Below, in pieces: positions 49,122-56,064 of a stretch of 62,025 nt of DNA. The notes below the pieces were generated by a model. The model was given only the letters and a program-made list of their open reading frames with translations. It had not been told where the DNA came from and ran no database searches. This DNA is from a virus: the IMG/VR virus record IMGVR_UViG_3300000101_000014, positions 1 through 62,025 of that record. One strand, written 5' to 3'. Every line of letters begins with the position of its first letter. Position 1 is the stretch's first letter. A program made the position numbers and the translations under genes.

Positions 49122-49369
49122 TACACATTCTCCACAAAATGAATCCCGATTGGACTACCGTTCACAGAACGATGACCCGCAGGTTTGATGTCTTTCAACT
49201 TCCACCACGTCTTGGTGGTATCGTCTCCGACCCAACGGATACAAACCTCTTGGAGAGGGTAGTTGATTGAGAGGATTTTACCCTCTACAGTAGGATGCAT
49301 GGCACCCCAGTTTGCTTCAACCTCACGACCGAGGATCTCTTCACGACAGAAGTCTAGGATATCATACAT
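49121..49369 (-). CDS. Hypothetical 82-residue protein
   Basis: Starts MYDILDFCREEILGREVEAN, then an SH3-like beta part: GKILSINYPLQEVCIRWVGD. The Met at 49369 is used because the longer frame overlaps the upstream gene. Unknown function. Confidence 0.55.
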   Translation of the reverse strand: MYDILDFCREEILGREVEANWGAMHPTVEGKILSINYPLQEVCIRWVGDDTTKTWWKLKDIKPAGHRSVNGSPIGIHFVENV

Positions 49370-49592
49370 TGATGTAGTCCTCCAGTTGAGGGCGGGCGAT
49401 AGGATTGTCACTAGTCTGCCAAACGAAGGCGTTGTAATCTCGAAACATTCTCATAAAGAAGTCATTCTCTTGGTACGCAGCTTGCAGAACTCTAGACTCA
49501 TCTTGACCTTTCGTATAGGCACGGTGGTCATCGGACATCATATATGTCCAGTCATGTTTCTGAAGAAGCTTGAAGAATTGTTCGTTGGTCAT
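49362..49592 (-). CDS. Hypothetical 76-residue protein
   Basis: Starts MTNEQFFKLLQKHDWTYMMS and contains YTKGQDESRVLQAAYQENDF. It is the first gene after the promoter at 49627-49655 with the GAGAGAG leader. It resembles short proteins of early phage operons; unassigned. Confidence 0.6.
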   Translation of the reverse strand: MTNEQFFKLLQKHDWTYMMSDDHRAYTKGQDESRVLQAAYQENDFFMRMFRDYNAFVWQTSDNPIARPQLEDYINV

Positions 49593-49626
49593 AAAAAAAG
49601 TCTCTCTCATCATTGAATACAGGAGT

Positions 49627-49655
49627 ATTATCTCACGTTTTCACAACAAAGTCAA
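49627..49655 (-). promoter_or_regulatory. Sigma70-like early promoter
   Basis: Minus strand TTGACT (49650-49655), 17-base spacer with TGTGAAAACG, -10 GATAAT (49627-49632). The upstream tract TATTCCAAAACAGTCTAAAA precedes the -35. Confidence 0.85.
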
Positions 49656-49709
49656 CACTATTTTTAGACTGTTTTGGAATAAAAAACTCGATTCTTATAA
49701 CTTTTTGAT

Positions 49710-50093
49710 CTAAAACGCAACCCGCCAGGAGATACCGGTCTGGTGGTTTGAATAGACAATATAGGTTCTAAGTGCAATTCCTGCGGTCATAGAGGTGTTG
49801 AAATGATCTGGAATATCTTTACCTATCGTGTAATACGCTATCCCACTAACCACAACGTTTGCGAGAAGAAGGGTGTCCCTGTGAGGATTCTTACCGAATA
49901 ATGGATTCGCTTCAGAATAACAATCACAGGGATCAGATAAGGCACTCTTTGTTTGGGAGTAGTCTACATAGGACACTAGATTGTATCCTAGGAATAGAGC
50001 TTTCTCTTTATCAGTCCACTCGTTAAAGTGTCGAAACTCTGCACGTACATCAACACACCATAAACATGCAATGAGTGCCAATATTAACTTCAT
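49710..50093 (-). CDS. Secreted or membrane protein, 127 residues
   Basis: N-terminal signal peptide (MKLILALIACLWCVDVRA), then an alpha-helical, mostly polar domain with two weak hydrophobic segments (LLLANVVVSGIAYYTIG). SEANPLFGKNPHRDTLLLA is a conserved-looking patch. Lies after the thermonuclease gene by ATGA overlap. Periplasmic or inner-membrane location. Confidence 0.65.
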   Translation of the reverse strand: MKLILALIACLWCVDVRAEFRHFNEWTDKEKALFLGYNLVSYVDYSQTKSALSDPCDCYSEANPLFGKNPHRDTLLLANVVVSGIAYYTIGKDIPDHFNTSMTAGIALRTYIVYSNHQTGISWRVAF

Positions 50094-50530
50094 GAGATTT
50101 CGGGTGGTGTCATACCTAACTGTTCTGCCAATCGAGTTCGGTTCACTAGGTGATCTGACTCAATGTCTTCTTTGGACTGACCGAAGTATTTCACCGCGAT
50201 GTGTTTCTCAACCATCATGGTGTTTACACTTCTATAGGAATCGGTCTCTGCATCATACACGATGAACTCGCCTAGGATTCGACCGAACTTACCCTTACCA
50301 TCTTTCTTGGTTACTAGGGTAGACTTCTTGCCTAGCAGGGCTTTGAGATATTCTTTTGCAAACAAACCATACTTCTTCTCGACCTTGTCGCGGGTTCTAC
50401 TCTCCGGAGTATCGATACCATAGAGACGAACTCTCTCTTTACGTAACCAGACTCCAAACCCCAGATCGATATTCACGTCAACGGTGTCTCCATCAACGAC
50501 TTTAACTATTTCTACTTGGTACTCGTACAT
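50090..50530 (-). CDS. Thermonuclease-like (SNase) protein
   Basis: 146 residues with VDGDTVDVNIDLGFG, RLYGIDTPESR (catalytic Arg and Glu region) and the later KDGKGKFGRILGEFIV, all typical of staphylococcal-nuclease-like calcium-dependent nucleases. No signal peptide. Likely degrades nucleic acid in the host cell or during entry. The start at 50530 follows the family length. Confidence 0.88.
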   Translation of the reverse strand: MYEYQVEIVKVVDGDTVDVNIDLGFGVWLRKERVRLYGIDTPESRTRDKVEKKYGLFAKEYLKALLGKKSTLVTKKDGKGKFGRILGEFIVYDAETDSYRSVNTMMVEKHIAVKYFGQSKEDIESDHLVNRTRLAEQLGMTPPEIS

Positions 50531-50560
50531 ACAACTATTCCTTAACAATACACATGAAAA

Positions 50561-50788
50561 CTACTGAACAGCAAGAACGTTGTCGATATCCTTTTTGTTG
50601 AACTTCCTAAACTTACGTCTAGTTGGAGACCAAGTCATTTTTGGTGCTTTAAACCAAATCACTTCAGTAGTGCCTCTGCGAATATATCCATATAGAGAAG
50701 TACCCCTAGTGATATAAGTGTGATTCGGATACTCACCGCCTTCCGTAATCTCTTCGCGCCACATGTATTTATATGGATCAGAAGTCAT
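50561..50788 (-). CDS. Hypothetical 75-residue protein
   Basis: Starts MTSDPYKYMWREEITEGGEY, then a basic tail (WSPTRRKFRKFNKKDI). Overlaps the upstream gene by 11 nt. The TATAAATA string inside the gene encodes part of the YKY codons and is not counted as a promoter. Function unknown. Confidence 0.55.
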   Translation of the reverse strand: MTSDPYKYMWREEITEGGEYPNHTYITRGTSLYGYIRRGTTEVIWFKAPKMTWSPTRRKFRKFNKKDIDNVLAVQ

Positions 50789-50969
50789 AGATGCCTCTCT
50801 TGTACGTGCCAGGCACAGAATGATATGCAACTAACCGGTGAAGTTGATTGACAATTTCCATGTCGTGGTTGCCAGATTTTGAGGTTCCATCGAAATCGAT
50901 GATCAAATCCAACAAGATGTCTTTAGTCAGTTCTTCTTTTTGTTCAGGGGTCAAGATTAAAATACTCAT
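50778..50969 (-). CDS. Hypothetical 63-residue protein
   Basis: Starts MSILILTPEQKEELTKDILL; helical, acidic, with DGTSKSGNHDMEIVNQLHRL. Coupled to the upstream membrane-protein gene by TAATG. No family recognised. Confidence 0.55.
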   Translation of the reverse strand: MSILILTPEQKEELTKDILLDLIIDFDGTSKSGNHDMEIVNQLHRLVAYHSVPGTYKRGIYDF

Positions 50970-51256
50970 TACCATTCCTTCAATATAGTTACTGTTAACA
51001 TAAAACCGGATACAGCGTTCAACATAATCAACGCCCTGTCTCGCCAGATGACTGATACCCAAGTCCAGAGGATTATTCCCGCAAGACCGAACGTCAGGTC
51101 ATACATGCGGTAATCAACCCCCGCAGAACGCATGGCAAGGGACGTGAGGATCAATATCGATGCGACCCACTTCAGGTACCAGTCAAAGTTATCAGGGTAC
51201 CAGTTGCGATCCGGTTTGGTGCGACCTGCTGCACGAACCTCTGGATCACCTTTCAT
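50969..51256 (-). CDS. Membrane protein, 95 residues
   Basis: Polar N-terminus (MKGDPEVRAAGRTKPDRNWY) then three hydrophobic segments (YLKWVASILILTSLAM, LTFGLAGIILWTWVSVIW, IMLNAVSGFMLTVTIL). Possibly a small polytopic membrane protein or holin-like. No family recognised. Confidence 0.6.
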   Translation of the reverse strand: MKGDPEVRAAGRTKPDRNWYPDNFDWYLKWVASILILTSLAMRSAGVDYRMYDLTFGLAGIILWTWVSVIWRDRALIMLNAVSGFMLTVTILKEW

Positions 51257-51615
51257 TATGCATCTTCCTTAATGAAAATGCCATCTACCATCTTACCCTT
51301 ACGATCCTTGATGTCAGCATAAGCGACCTCAAGACAATGACTCATTGGTAGACCATTGCGTTTCGCAATATTGATCAACACAACCATTATATCACCAATG
51401 TCATCCGCAACGTCCTTACCCTTACATACGTTATCAGACAACTCACCGACCTCTTGGATCAACTTACAGACCTGATCCTTATCTGTGGCACCCTCAATAA
51501 GGTTCCGATCTTCGTGCCACTGTTCGACCCGATCGATCAAAGTTTCCATCGAGACAGAAGGTGTGGTCTCCCAACGGTCTAGTAGTGCTCTCTTACTAGG
51601 AGTCATTACTTCCAT
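51256..51615 (-). CDS. MazG-like pyrophosphohydrolase
   Basis: 119 residues. LIQEVGELSDNVCKGKDVAD followed by DIGDIMVVLINIAK contains the ExxE...ExxD-type Mg(II)-binding pattern of MazG/all-alpha NTP pyrophosphatases (here EVGELSD and DDIGD). It may hydrolyse non-canonical dNTPs or alarmone-related nucleotides. Phage MazG is common in marine T4-like phages. The start is uncertain (Met at 51615 or 51606). Confidence 0.8.
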   Translation of the reverse strand: MEVMTPSKRALLDRWETTPSVSMETLIDRVEQWHEDRNLIEGATDKDQVCKLIQEVGELSDNVCKGKDVADDIGDIMVVLINIAKRNGLPMSHCLEVAYADIKDRKGKMVDGIFIKEDA

Positions 51616-51628
51616 TACCAAATCATCT

Positions 51629-51835
51629 TCATTTAACTTCAAAGTGTTTCTCCAATACAAATAACTGATCTTCCCACTCGGCGATTTTTCCGAGTTCCTT
51701 TTGAACTGACTCCATGACATCGGGATGTTCTCCGATACCCGCAGGGTTAGTTAAGTAAACCTCTACGTTCATTTTGTGCAATTCGATTTGCCCCTCAGCA
51801 TTTAACTTTAAGGCGGCTAACATTTTTTCTCTCAT
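51629..51835 (-). CDS. Conserved small phage protein, 68 residues
   Basis: Starts MREKMLAALKLNAEGQIELH, then KMNVEVYLTNPAGIGEHPDV and a C-terminal coiled helix. I recall this as a conserved small T4-like phage protein of unknown function. It precedes the MazG-like gene by 13 bases. Confidence 0.7.
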   Translation of the reverse strand: MREKMLAALKLNAEGQIELHKMNVEVYLTNPAGIGEHPDVMESVQKELGKIAEWEDQLFVLEKHFEVK

Positions 51836-52152
51836 CTACTCATCCTTGATATTTCGGTTGCTTGTTCCTTGTTAATGATAGGCACAGCATTAGACTTGTG
51901 CATGGTTGAGATCCCCTTTACTAGGGTTCCCGTGTATTGCGGTCTTTCTTTTTTGGTTGTGTTAAAGGTTCCGGAATCGTGTGAGGGGTACTGTTTTGAT
52001 TCTGCCATTCGAAGATCTGCATACGTCTTTGTCGCTGATGGTTCGAACGGTTTAAACTCCGTTGCCTTGTATTTGCCACATACCACTCCTTTGGGTTTCT
52101 TACGTTTGATTTTACGACCGTGTTGGTCGTGGTTTAACGAAAAATAGTTCAC
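51832..52152 (-). CDS. Hypothetical 106-residue basic protein
   Basis: Starts MNYFSLNHDQHGRKIKRKKP, Lys/Arg-rich near the N-terminus, Tyr/Lys/Ser-rich overall, suggesting an intrinsically disordered protein. Overlaps 51629-51835 by 4 nt. Unknown function. Confidence 0.55.
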   Translation of the reverse strand: MNYFSLNHDQHGRKIKRKKPKGVVCGKYKATEFKPFEPSATKTYADLRMAESKQYPSHDSGTFNTTKKERPQYTGTLVKGISTMHKSNAVPIINKEQATEISRMSR

Positions 52153-52174
52153 AATAATACCTCACAATAGACCA

Positions 52175-52447
52175 TCAGTTTATCTTTTCTTCAATCGCAT
52201 GTCCACGCCTATGGTATTCTGCACAGACCTTCTCGAAAGTGCCCCATGTTCGTTCAAACTTGAGTTGGTACATCGCGTGGATACCTCCCATGAGATTCAT
52301 TATCTTATCAGCATGTTCACCTTTCATACCCGCAAAGAACTCATCATCACCAAAGTACTTGTATAACATATCGATATCATCAACAACTCCCCAACAATCC
52401 ATGAACTCTTGTTCGAGATTGAATATGTGCATATCTGATTTCTTCAT
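52175..52447 (-). CDS. Hypothetical 90-residue protein
   Basis: Starts MKKSDMHIFNLEQEFMDCWG, a mostly helical acidic protein with a dense Met content (DKIMNLMGGIHAMYQLKFER). ATGA overlap with 52444-52605. I recall similar early T4-like phage proteins without function. Confidence 0.6.
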   Translation of the reverse strand: MKKSDMHIFNLEQEFMDCWGVVDDIDMLYKYFGDDEFFAGMKGEHADKIMNLMGGIHAMYQLKFERTWGTFEKVCAEYHRRGHAIEEKIN

Positions 52448-52605
52448 AACATTGCCATCATGTTGGTGAATAAAGAGTGAACAAGTATACCCGAGATCAC
52501 AAGTACCATTATAGGTGAAATCACTCCACATGTCAAGACTAAAATGAAAAAACATTTCTCACTGAAATCCTCTAAAGCCTTCCATGCATCGCGTAACGAT
52601 TTCAC
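52444..52605 (-). CDS. Small membrane protein, GTG start
   Basis: 53 residues beginning MKSLRDAWKALEDFSEKCFF, using a GTG in a GTGA overlap with the upstream stop. One hydrophobic segment (FILVLTCGVISPIMVLVISG) makes it a single-span protein. The longer frame overlaps the zinc-binding gene and is not used. Confidence 0.6.
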   Translation of the reverse strand: MKSLRDAWKALEDFSEKCFFILVLTCGVISPIMVLVISGILVHSLFTNMMAML

Positions 52606-53081
52606 AGGTTCCACTCGATAGTCGGACGTTGACCACCCGAACCATTCCAATGGATTGTGCAACCGCACTCTTCGATGATAGGCAGGATCGCCTTCAGGTT
52701 CTTGACACCTTTCTTGTCACCATTGAAACAGAAGGTAGACTCACTCTGTTGTTCTGGAGTGTGACACAGGAAACCACCGACCGAAGAATCGTACTCTAAG
52801 TAGTTGTGGCACGTCTCAACGATCTCACCGGTGCCGTCACACTCCTCACAGTAAGTCCACTCATTATCTTCGTCTTCTATTTCACCCTCACCCAGACATG
52901 CATTACATGTCGAGTAGTCCTGTTCCACTTCACAGTCTTGAGAGTGATTGAACAGAACCTTTTCGAGATCCGCTTCATCCGGCACTTCCATCCACGCACA
53001 AGATTGGCAGCAAGGTAGATTCCACCCCACATACCAACCTTCTTCTGTCAGACGTTCTTGTAACTTACGGAATCCGTTCAT
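52602..53081 (-). CDS. DnaJ-type zinc-finger protein
   Basis: 159 residues with CNACLGEGEIEDED and YCEECDGTGEIVETC, two CxxC(x)GxG-like knuckles as in the DnaJ central zinc domain, plus CCQSCAW nearby. C-terminal part: KGVKNLKAILPIIEECGCTI. Likely binds one or two zinc ions. It lacks a J-domain; role unknown. Confidence 0.7.
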   Translation of the reverse strand: MNGFRKLQERLTEEGWYVGWNLPCCQSCAWMEVPDEADLEKVLFNHSQDCEVEQDYSTCNACLGEGEIEDEDNEWTYCEECDGTGEIVETCHNYLEYDSSVGGFLCHTPEQQSESTFCFNGDKKGVKNLKAILPIIEECGCTIHWNGSGGQRPTIEWNL

Positions 53082-53302
53082 ATCTCATACTCATATCTAA
53101 TTTGGTGGGCAATCTTACCGTCTTTAATAAGATCTAATGCAGGGTTCTCTTCGGAGTCGAAGAAGAACAGTTGCTTGTAGTCACCGAACTTCTCATCCGC
53201 GAGTTGAACGAGACGGTATTCCATCTCCTCGGGTGACCAGTTCTCTTCTAACAGTGTCACACTGATATCATCGGGGGTCGCACTCAAAACACATAGTCTC
53301 AT
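53078..53302 (-). CDS. Hypothetical 74-residue protein
   Basis: Starts MRLCVLSATPDDISVTLLEE; likely mixed alpha/beta. Overlaps both neighbours by 4 nt. Function unknown. Confidence 0.55.
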   Translation of the reverse strand: MRLCVLSATPDDISVTLLEENWSPEEMEYRLVQLADEKFGDYKQLFFFDSEENPALDLIKDGKIAHQIRYEYEI

Positions 53303-53454
53303 CTTTCCATTTCCTCTTGGGATTTATCAAACTTACGTTGGTTATCTTTCATGATCTCCATAGCATAGAGAACTTTCCAACCACCTATAACAGTCACAAG
53401 GAACAAACCACTCAAAGTGACTAACTCAATAAAACTGATTAAAGTACTTAACAT
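53299..53454 (-). CDS. Small membrane protein, 51 residues
   Basis: Reads MLSTLISFIELVTLSGLFLV, then TVIGGWKVLYAMEIMKDNQR and a charged tail. One transmembrane helix (LISFIELVTLSGLFLVTVI) at the N-terminus. Coupled to the SprT-like gene by TAATG. Confidence 0.6.
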   Translation of the reverse strand: MLSTLISFIELVTLSGLFLVTVIGGWKVLYAMEIMKDNQRKFDKSQEEMER

Positions 53455-53888
53455 TAGTTTTTAAACTCCGCTGAAAATGGGAAGCATGTCATAAAGAGCG
53501 CACTCTCCAAACCGTACGCTTCTTTCTCCCACGGTTGATTTTCATATTTATAGTTCTTGGCACTTTTGCCTTTCCACTGAAACTCTCCGGAGTCAGAACC
53601 CAACTGACCTCGAATATATTGACGAGCATGAACCATCTCGTGAGCGAGGGTACGCATCTGGTCAAGGAACGATATCTTGGAACCGTCAACCGGACAACGA
53701 ATGGCAATCTCGATGGATGCCTCCGTACGTTCTCCAGTGCAGTAACCAAGAGCATCCAGACCACGTTCAAACGAAACCTCGATGTGTGGTTTACGTAGTC
53801 TTCCCATGCCCAGTGCGTTGATCAAATTGAACATGTAGATTTCAACAACACGTCTATTACGACCACCCTCAATAAAAACATCCATCAT
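53454..53888 (-). CDS. SprT-like zinc metalloprotein
   Basis: 144 residues with LAHEMVHARQYIRGQL, an HExxH zinc site of SprT-like type, and a C-terminal WEKEAYGLE, a pattern like the third ligand of these proteases. Substrate unknown; related proteins act on DNA-protein crosslinks. Second metalloprotease-like gene in this early block. Confidence 0.75.
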   Translation of the reverse strand: MMDVFIEGGRNRRVVEIYMFNLINALGMGRLRKPHIEVSFERGLDALGYCTGERTEASIEIAIRCPVDGSKISFLDQMRTLAHEMVHARQYIRGQLGSDSGEFQWKGKSAKNYKYENQPWEKEAYGLESALFMTCFPFSAEFKN

Positions 53889-54184
53889 GCAACAAACGCC
53901 TTTGGTGTAAAACGGGGATAAAGTCTGAAGTGACCCAACGCAGGGAGTGTCTGCATATATGTGATAGGATCCATCAACGACTTCGCGTCAAGAGCATCAT
54001 AGTACACCATAGAATCATTCTCCATCTCTAACCAGAAGAAGTCGTCATTGAAGAACGAGTTCTCAGAGATCTTATGAATCGGGACATTCAGGTTTTCAAT
54101 AACACGGACAGGAACCTTCAGGAATGACGCTGAAGGATCCGTGATGTAAGTGACTGCATTAGCAGGGTTATTTTCGAAACTCAT
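53885..54184 (-). CDS. Hypothetical 99-residue protein
   Basis: Starts MSFENNPANAVTYITDPSAS and reads VPVRVIENLNVPIHKISENS, perhaps a small beta-rich fold. Overlaps the SprT-like gene by 4 nt. No family known. Confidence 0.55.
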   Translation of the reverse strand: MSFENNPANAVTYITDPSASFLKVPVRVIENLNVPIHKISENSFFNDDFFWLEMENDSMVYYDALDAKSLMDPITYMQTLPALGHFRLYPRFTPKAFVA

Positions 54185-54185
54185 G

Positions 54186-54569
54186 TTATGCCTCCAACAC
54201 GTAAGGAGTGTGGTACTTACCAACGTTGATGTCAGTGTAGTGACTTCTGTGGAAGTAGTCAGTCATGCTGTCATCTTCACAGAAGAAGTCAGGGCCTTCC
54301 ATCGCAGCTTTCAGTTCAGTCAGGAACGCAACAACAGTAGGACAGTCATAGTTCTCACTGATCCAGTAAGGGTTGACTTGAACATACTCACGAGGGCCAT
54401 ACTCACTGACAGGCAAAGCACCGATCACATCTAACGCACCACTCTTAATGTTCACAACTAAAGTACTGTGGTGACGAATGGCAATAGTACCTTTCATCTT
54501 GTACTTCTTGAGGACTGCTTTGATCGCAGGGGCTAACTTCTTTTTGTCTTCTTGACTTACATACGCCAT
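54186..54569 (-). CDS. LPD29-like protein, 127 residues
   Basis: Starts MAYVSQEDKKKLAPAIKAVL, then KKYKMKGTIAIRHHSTLVVN and a C-terminal HYTDINVGKYHTPYVLEA. The pattern resembles large polyvalent protein-associated domain 29, found on phages and plasmids. First gene after the promoter at 54604-54632; leader GAGAGAGAAGAAAG. Confidence 0.7.
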   Translation of the reverse strand: MAYVSQEDKKKLAPAIKAVLKKYKMKGTIAIRHHSTLVVNIKSGALDVIGALPVSEYGPREYVQVNPYWISENYDCPTVVAFLTELKAAMEGPDFFCEDDSMTDYFHRSHYTDINVGKYHTPYVLEA

Positions 54570-54603
54570 AACTTTCTTCTCTCTCTCATCACAATAGGGT
54601 ACT

Positions 54604-54632
54604 ATTATCTCATGATTAGGGGCTGCCGTCAA
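54604..54632 (-). promoter_or_regulatory. Sigma70-like early promoter
   Basis: Minus strand TTGACG (54627-54632), 17-base spacer, -10 GATAAT (54604-54609), followed by the shared AGTACCCTATTGTGATGAGA leader. Spacer lacks the GAAAAC motif. Confidence 0.8.
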
Positions 54633-54680
54633 GCGTTTTTATAACATTTCTTAGAACATTTTGGAATAAGGGCAGCGTTT

Positions 54681-54935
54681 TTAAGGTCGATTGTGCCATG
54701 GTTCTTGTTGGTGTCCAGTCTTATTGACTCGATGATTGAACCACATACGGACGCAGTACTTACGTACGATACCCAGTATAAAGAACATTATGGTCATCAC
54801 GATAGAGATCGTGCCTGGCCCCCACCCTAGACCCATGAATATGGTCAATAGGATGAAGTTCAGACAGATGTTGATGGGTAGGGCGATAATGGTATCACCC
54901 ACAGCGAAGTTCATCGCTTCTTTATTGACTTTCAA
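54681..54935 (-). CDS. Small membrane protein, 84 residues
   Basis: Two hydrophobic segments (TIIALPINICLNFILLTIFM and ISIVMTIMFFILGIVRKY) with a polar His/Arg-rich tail. It resembles a DUF2061-type membrane protein. Overlaps the DUF3310 gene by 14 nt. It may interact with DNA replication at the membrane, but this is only positional. Confidence 0.6.
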   Translation of the reverse strand: MKVNKEAMNFAVGDTIIALPINICLNFILLTIFMGLGWGPGTISIVMTIMFFILGIVRKYCVRMWFNHRVNKTGHQQEPWHNRP

Positions 54936-55293
54936 GTTTTACCTTTTCGTCATGGATGTGGAGTTGGATCAGTGCATAGTGAAGCACCTTCATGAGATCT
55001 TTACGGTGATCATCATTACCACCTTTGTTTCCATAACGTTTTGCGTACTTGATTACGTTACCAAGACAGAAACCTGTACCCAGTCCCGCATCAATGATGA
55101 TGTCGGTTGCTTGATACTTGTCTGACGCATAGTGTTGACTATACGTGGAGTCAACGTAGTCTTTGAACTGTGTAATCAGTTCGTCTTCGTTGAACTTGTA
55201 TTCGAGATCTGTCTCGAAAAGAGGAGTTTGGACGGGTGCGTAGATAGAATCTACATCAGGTTCATCGCGGAGATCGTAACTTACATTGCTCAT
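54922..55293 (-). CDS. DUF3310-like protein
   Basis: 123 residues. YASDKYQATDIIIDAGLGTG, FCLGNVIKYAKRYGNKGG and DHRKDLMKVLHYALIQL match the DUF3310 fold, which several phage nucleotide-metabolism proteins share. First gene after promoter 55324-55352. Role unknown. Confidence 0.8.
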   Translation of the reverse strand: MSNVSYDLRDEPDVDSIYAPVQTPLFETDLEYKFNEDELITQFKDYVDSTYSQHYASDKYQATDIIIDAGLGTGFCLGNVIKYAKRYGNKGGNDDHRKDLMKVLHYALIQLHIHDEKVKLESQ

Positions 55294-55323
55294 AATAATT
55301 CCTAATTCAAATAATAAAGGGGT

Positions 55324-55352
55324 AGTATAACATGTTTTCAGAACGTTGGCAA
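55324..55352 (-). promoter_or_regulatory. Sigma70-like early promoter
   Basis: Minus strand TTGCCA (55347-55352), 17-base spacer with TCTGAAAACATG, -10 TATACT (55324-55329). It lies between the 2OG-oxygenase gene and the DUF3310 gene. Confidence 0.85.
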
Positions 55353-55361
55353 GCGTTTATT

Positions 55362-55853
55362 TCACTTTTTTTTGTACCAACTGGCACACGTCCAGCGGGT
55401 ACCTTTTGTTAGGGTGTTGACCCTGTGGTGGTAATGAATACCATCATAGAAGAAGATTCTGCCCTGTTTCGGGACGATGGTAGTACCATCCTGTAGTTGA
55501 GTCTCTCCCCCCTCAAACCCGTCATTTAGGTAAAGGACTGAGGTGTACATAGTGTGTTTACTTGCAACATCATTATGTAACCCCATTTTAGATCCTTCTG
55601 TCCATTTGTAGACCTGACACCACTGCATGATTGCCCCTGCGAGTTGGTTAGCGAGGATACTCTGTCGTAACCATATATCCTCTACCAACTCATGTTTCAT
55701 TGGCATATGTTCCTGATTAGGGTCACTAACAGGCACATAACTAAAGTTCAGTTTAGTGACAACTTCGGGGGCTTTCTTGTACAATCCGATCAAGGTTGCA
55801 CATTCCTCCGGTGTTATAAAGTTGTCTTCAACATAAAAGTTACAGGGTTTCAC
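55362..55853 (-). CDS. 2OG-Fe(II) oxygenase (prolyl 4-hydroxylase type)
   Basis: 163 residues. HxD motif GLHNDV (His93, Asp95), distal His143 (HHRVN) and Arg153 (GTRWTCASWY): the facial triad and 2-oxoglutarate anchor. GRIFFYDGIHYHHRV fits prolyl hydroxylase-like enzymes. Such genes are common in T4-like marine phages; substrate unknown, could be protein, nucleotide or small molecule. Overlaps 55853-56053 by 1 nt. Confidence 0.88.
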   Translation of the reverse strand: MKPCNFYVEDNFITPEECATLIGLYKKAPEVVTKLNFSYVPVSDPNQEHMPMKHELVEDIWLRQSILANQLAGAIMQWCQVYKWTEGSKMGLHNDVASKHTMYTSVLYLNDGFEGGETQLQDGTTIVPKQGRIFFYDGIHYHHRVNTLTKGTRWTCASWYKKK

Positions 55854-56053
55854 TAATTTACCTTCGAAGTATTACCTTCAGTAGTTACGAAGAAGTCACC
55901 CTCTTCTGTTATTTCTAGAGAATCGGCATTGAATACACCCAACAATACACTAATCATATCTCTGAACCCTTCACGTCTACCAAAATATTTACCTGCAATA
56001 AATGATAGGAACATACAACCGGTCGCTAAAATGGTGTGCATATACATGTCCAT
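55853..56053 (-). CDS. Small membrane protein, 66 residues
   Basis: Starts MDMYMHTILATGCMFLSFIA with one helix (HTILATGCMFLSFIAGKYFG), then RREGFRDMISVLLG and an acidic tail. Lies 11 bases after the helicase gene. I recall similar single-helix proteins in this position in T4-like marine phages. Confidence 0.6.
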   Translation of the reverse strand: MDMYMHTILATGCMFLSFIAGKYFGRREGFRDMISVLLGVFNADSLEITEEGDFFVTTEGNTSKVN

Positions 56054-56064
56054 GTGACTACTCC

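Noticed and set aside
50766-50775. TATAAATA inside the 50561-50788 gene as a late promoter
   Set aside because: It falls near the start of a small early gene, encodes part of YKY and has no suitably spaced start downstream.
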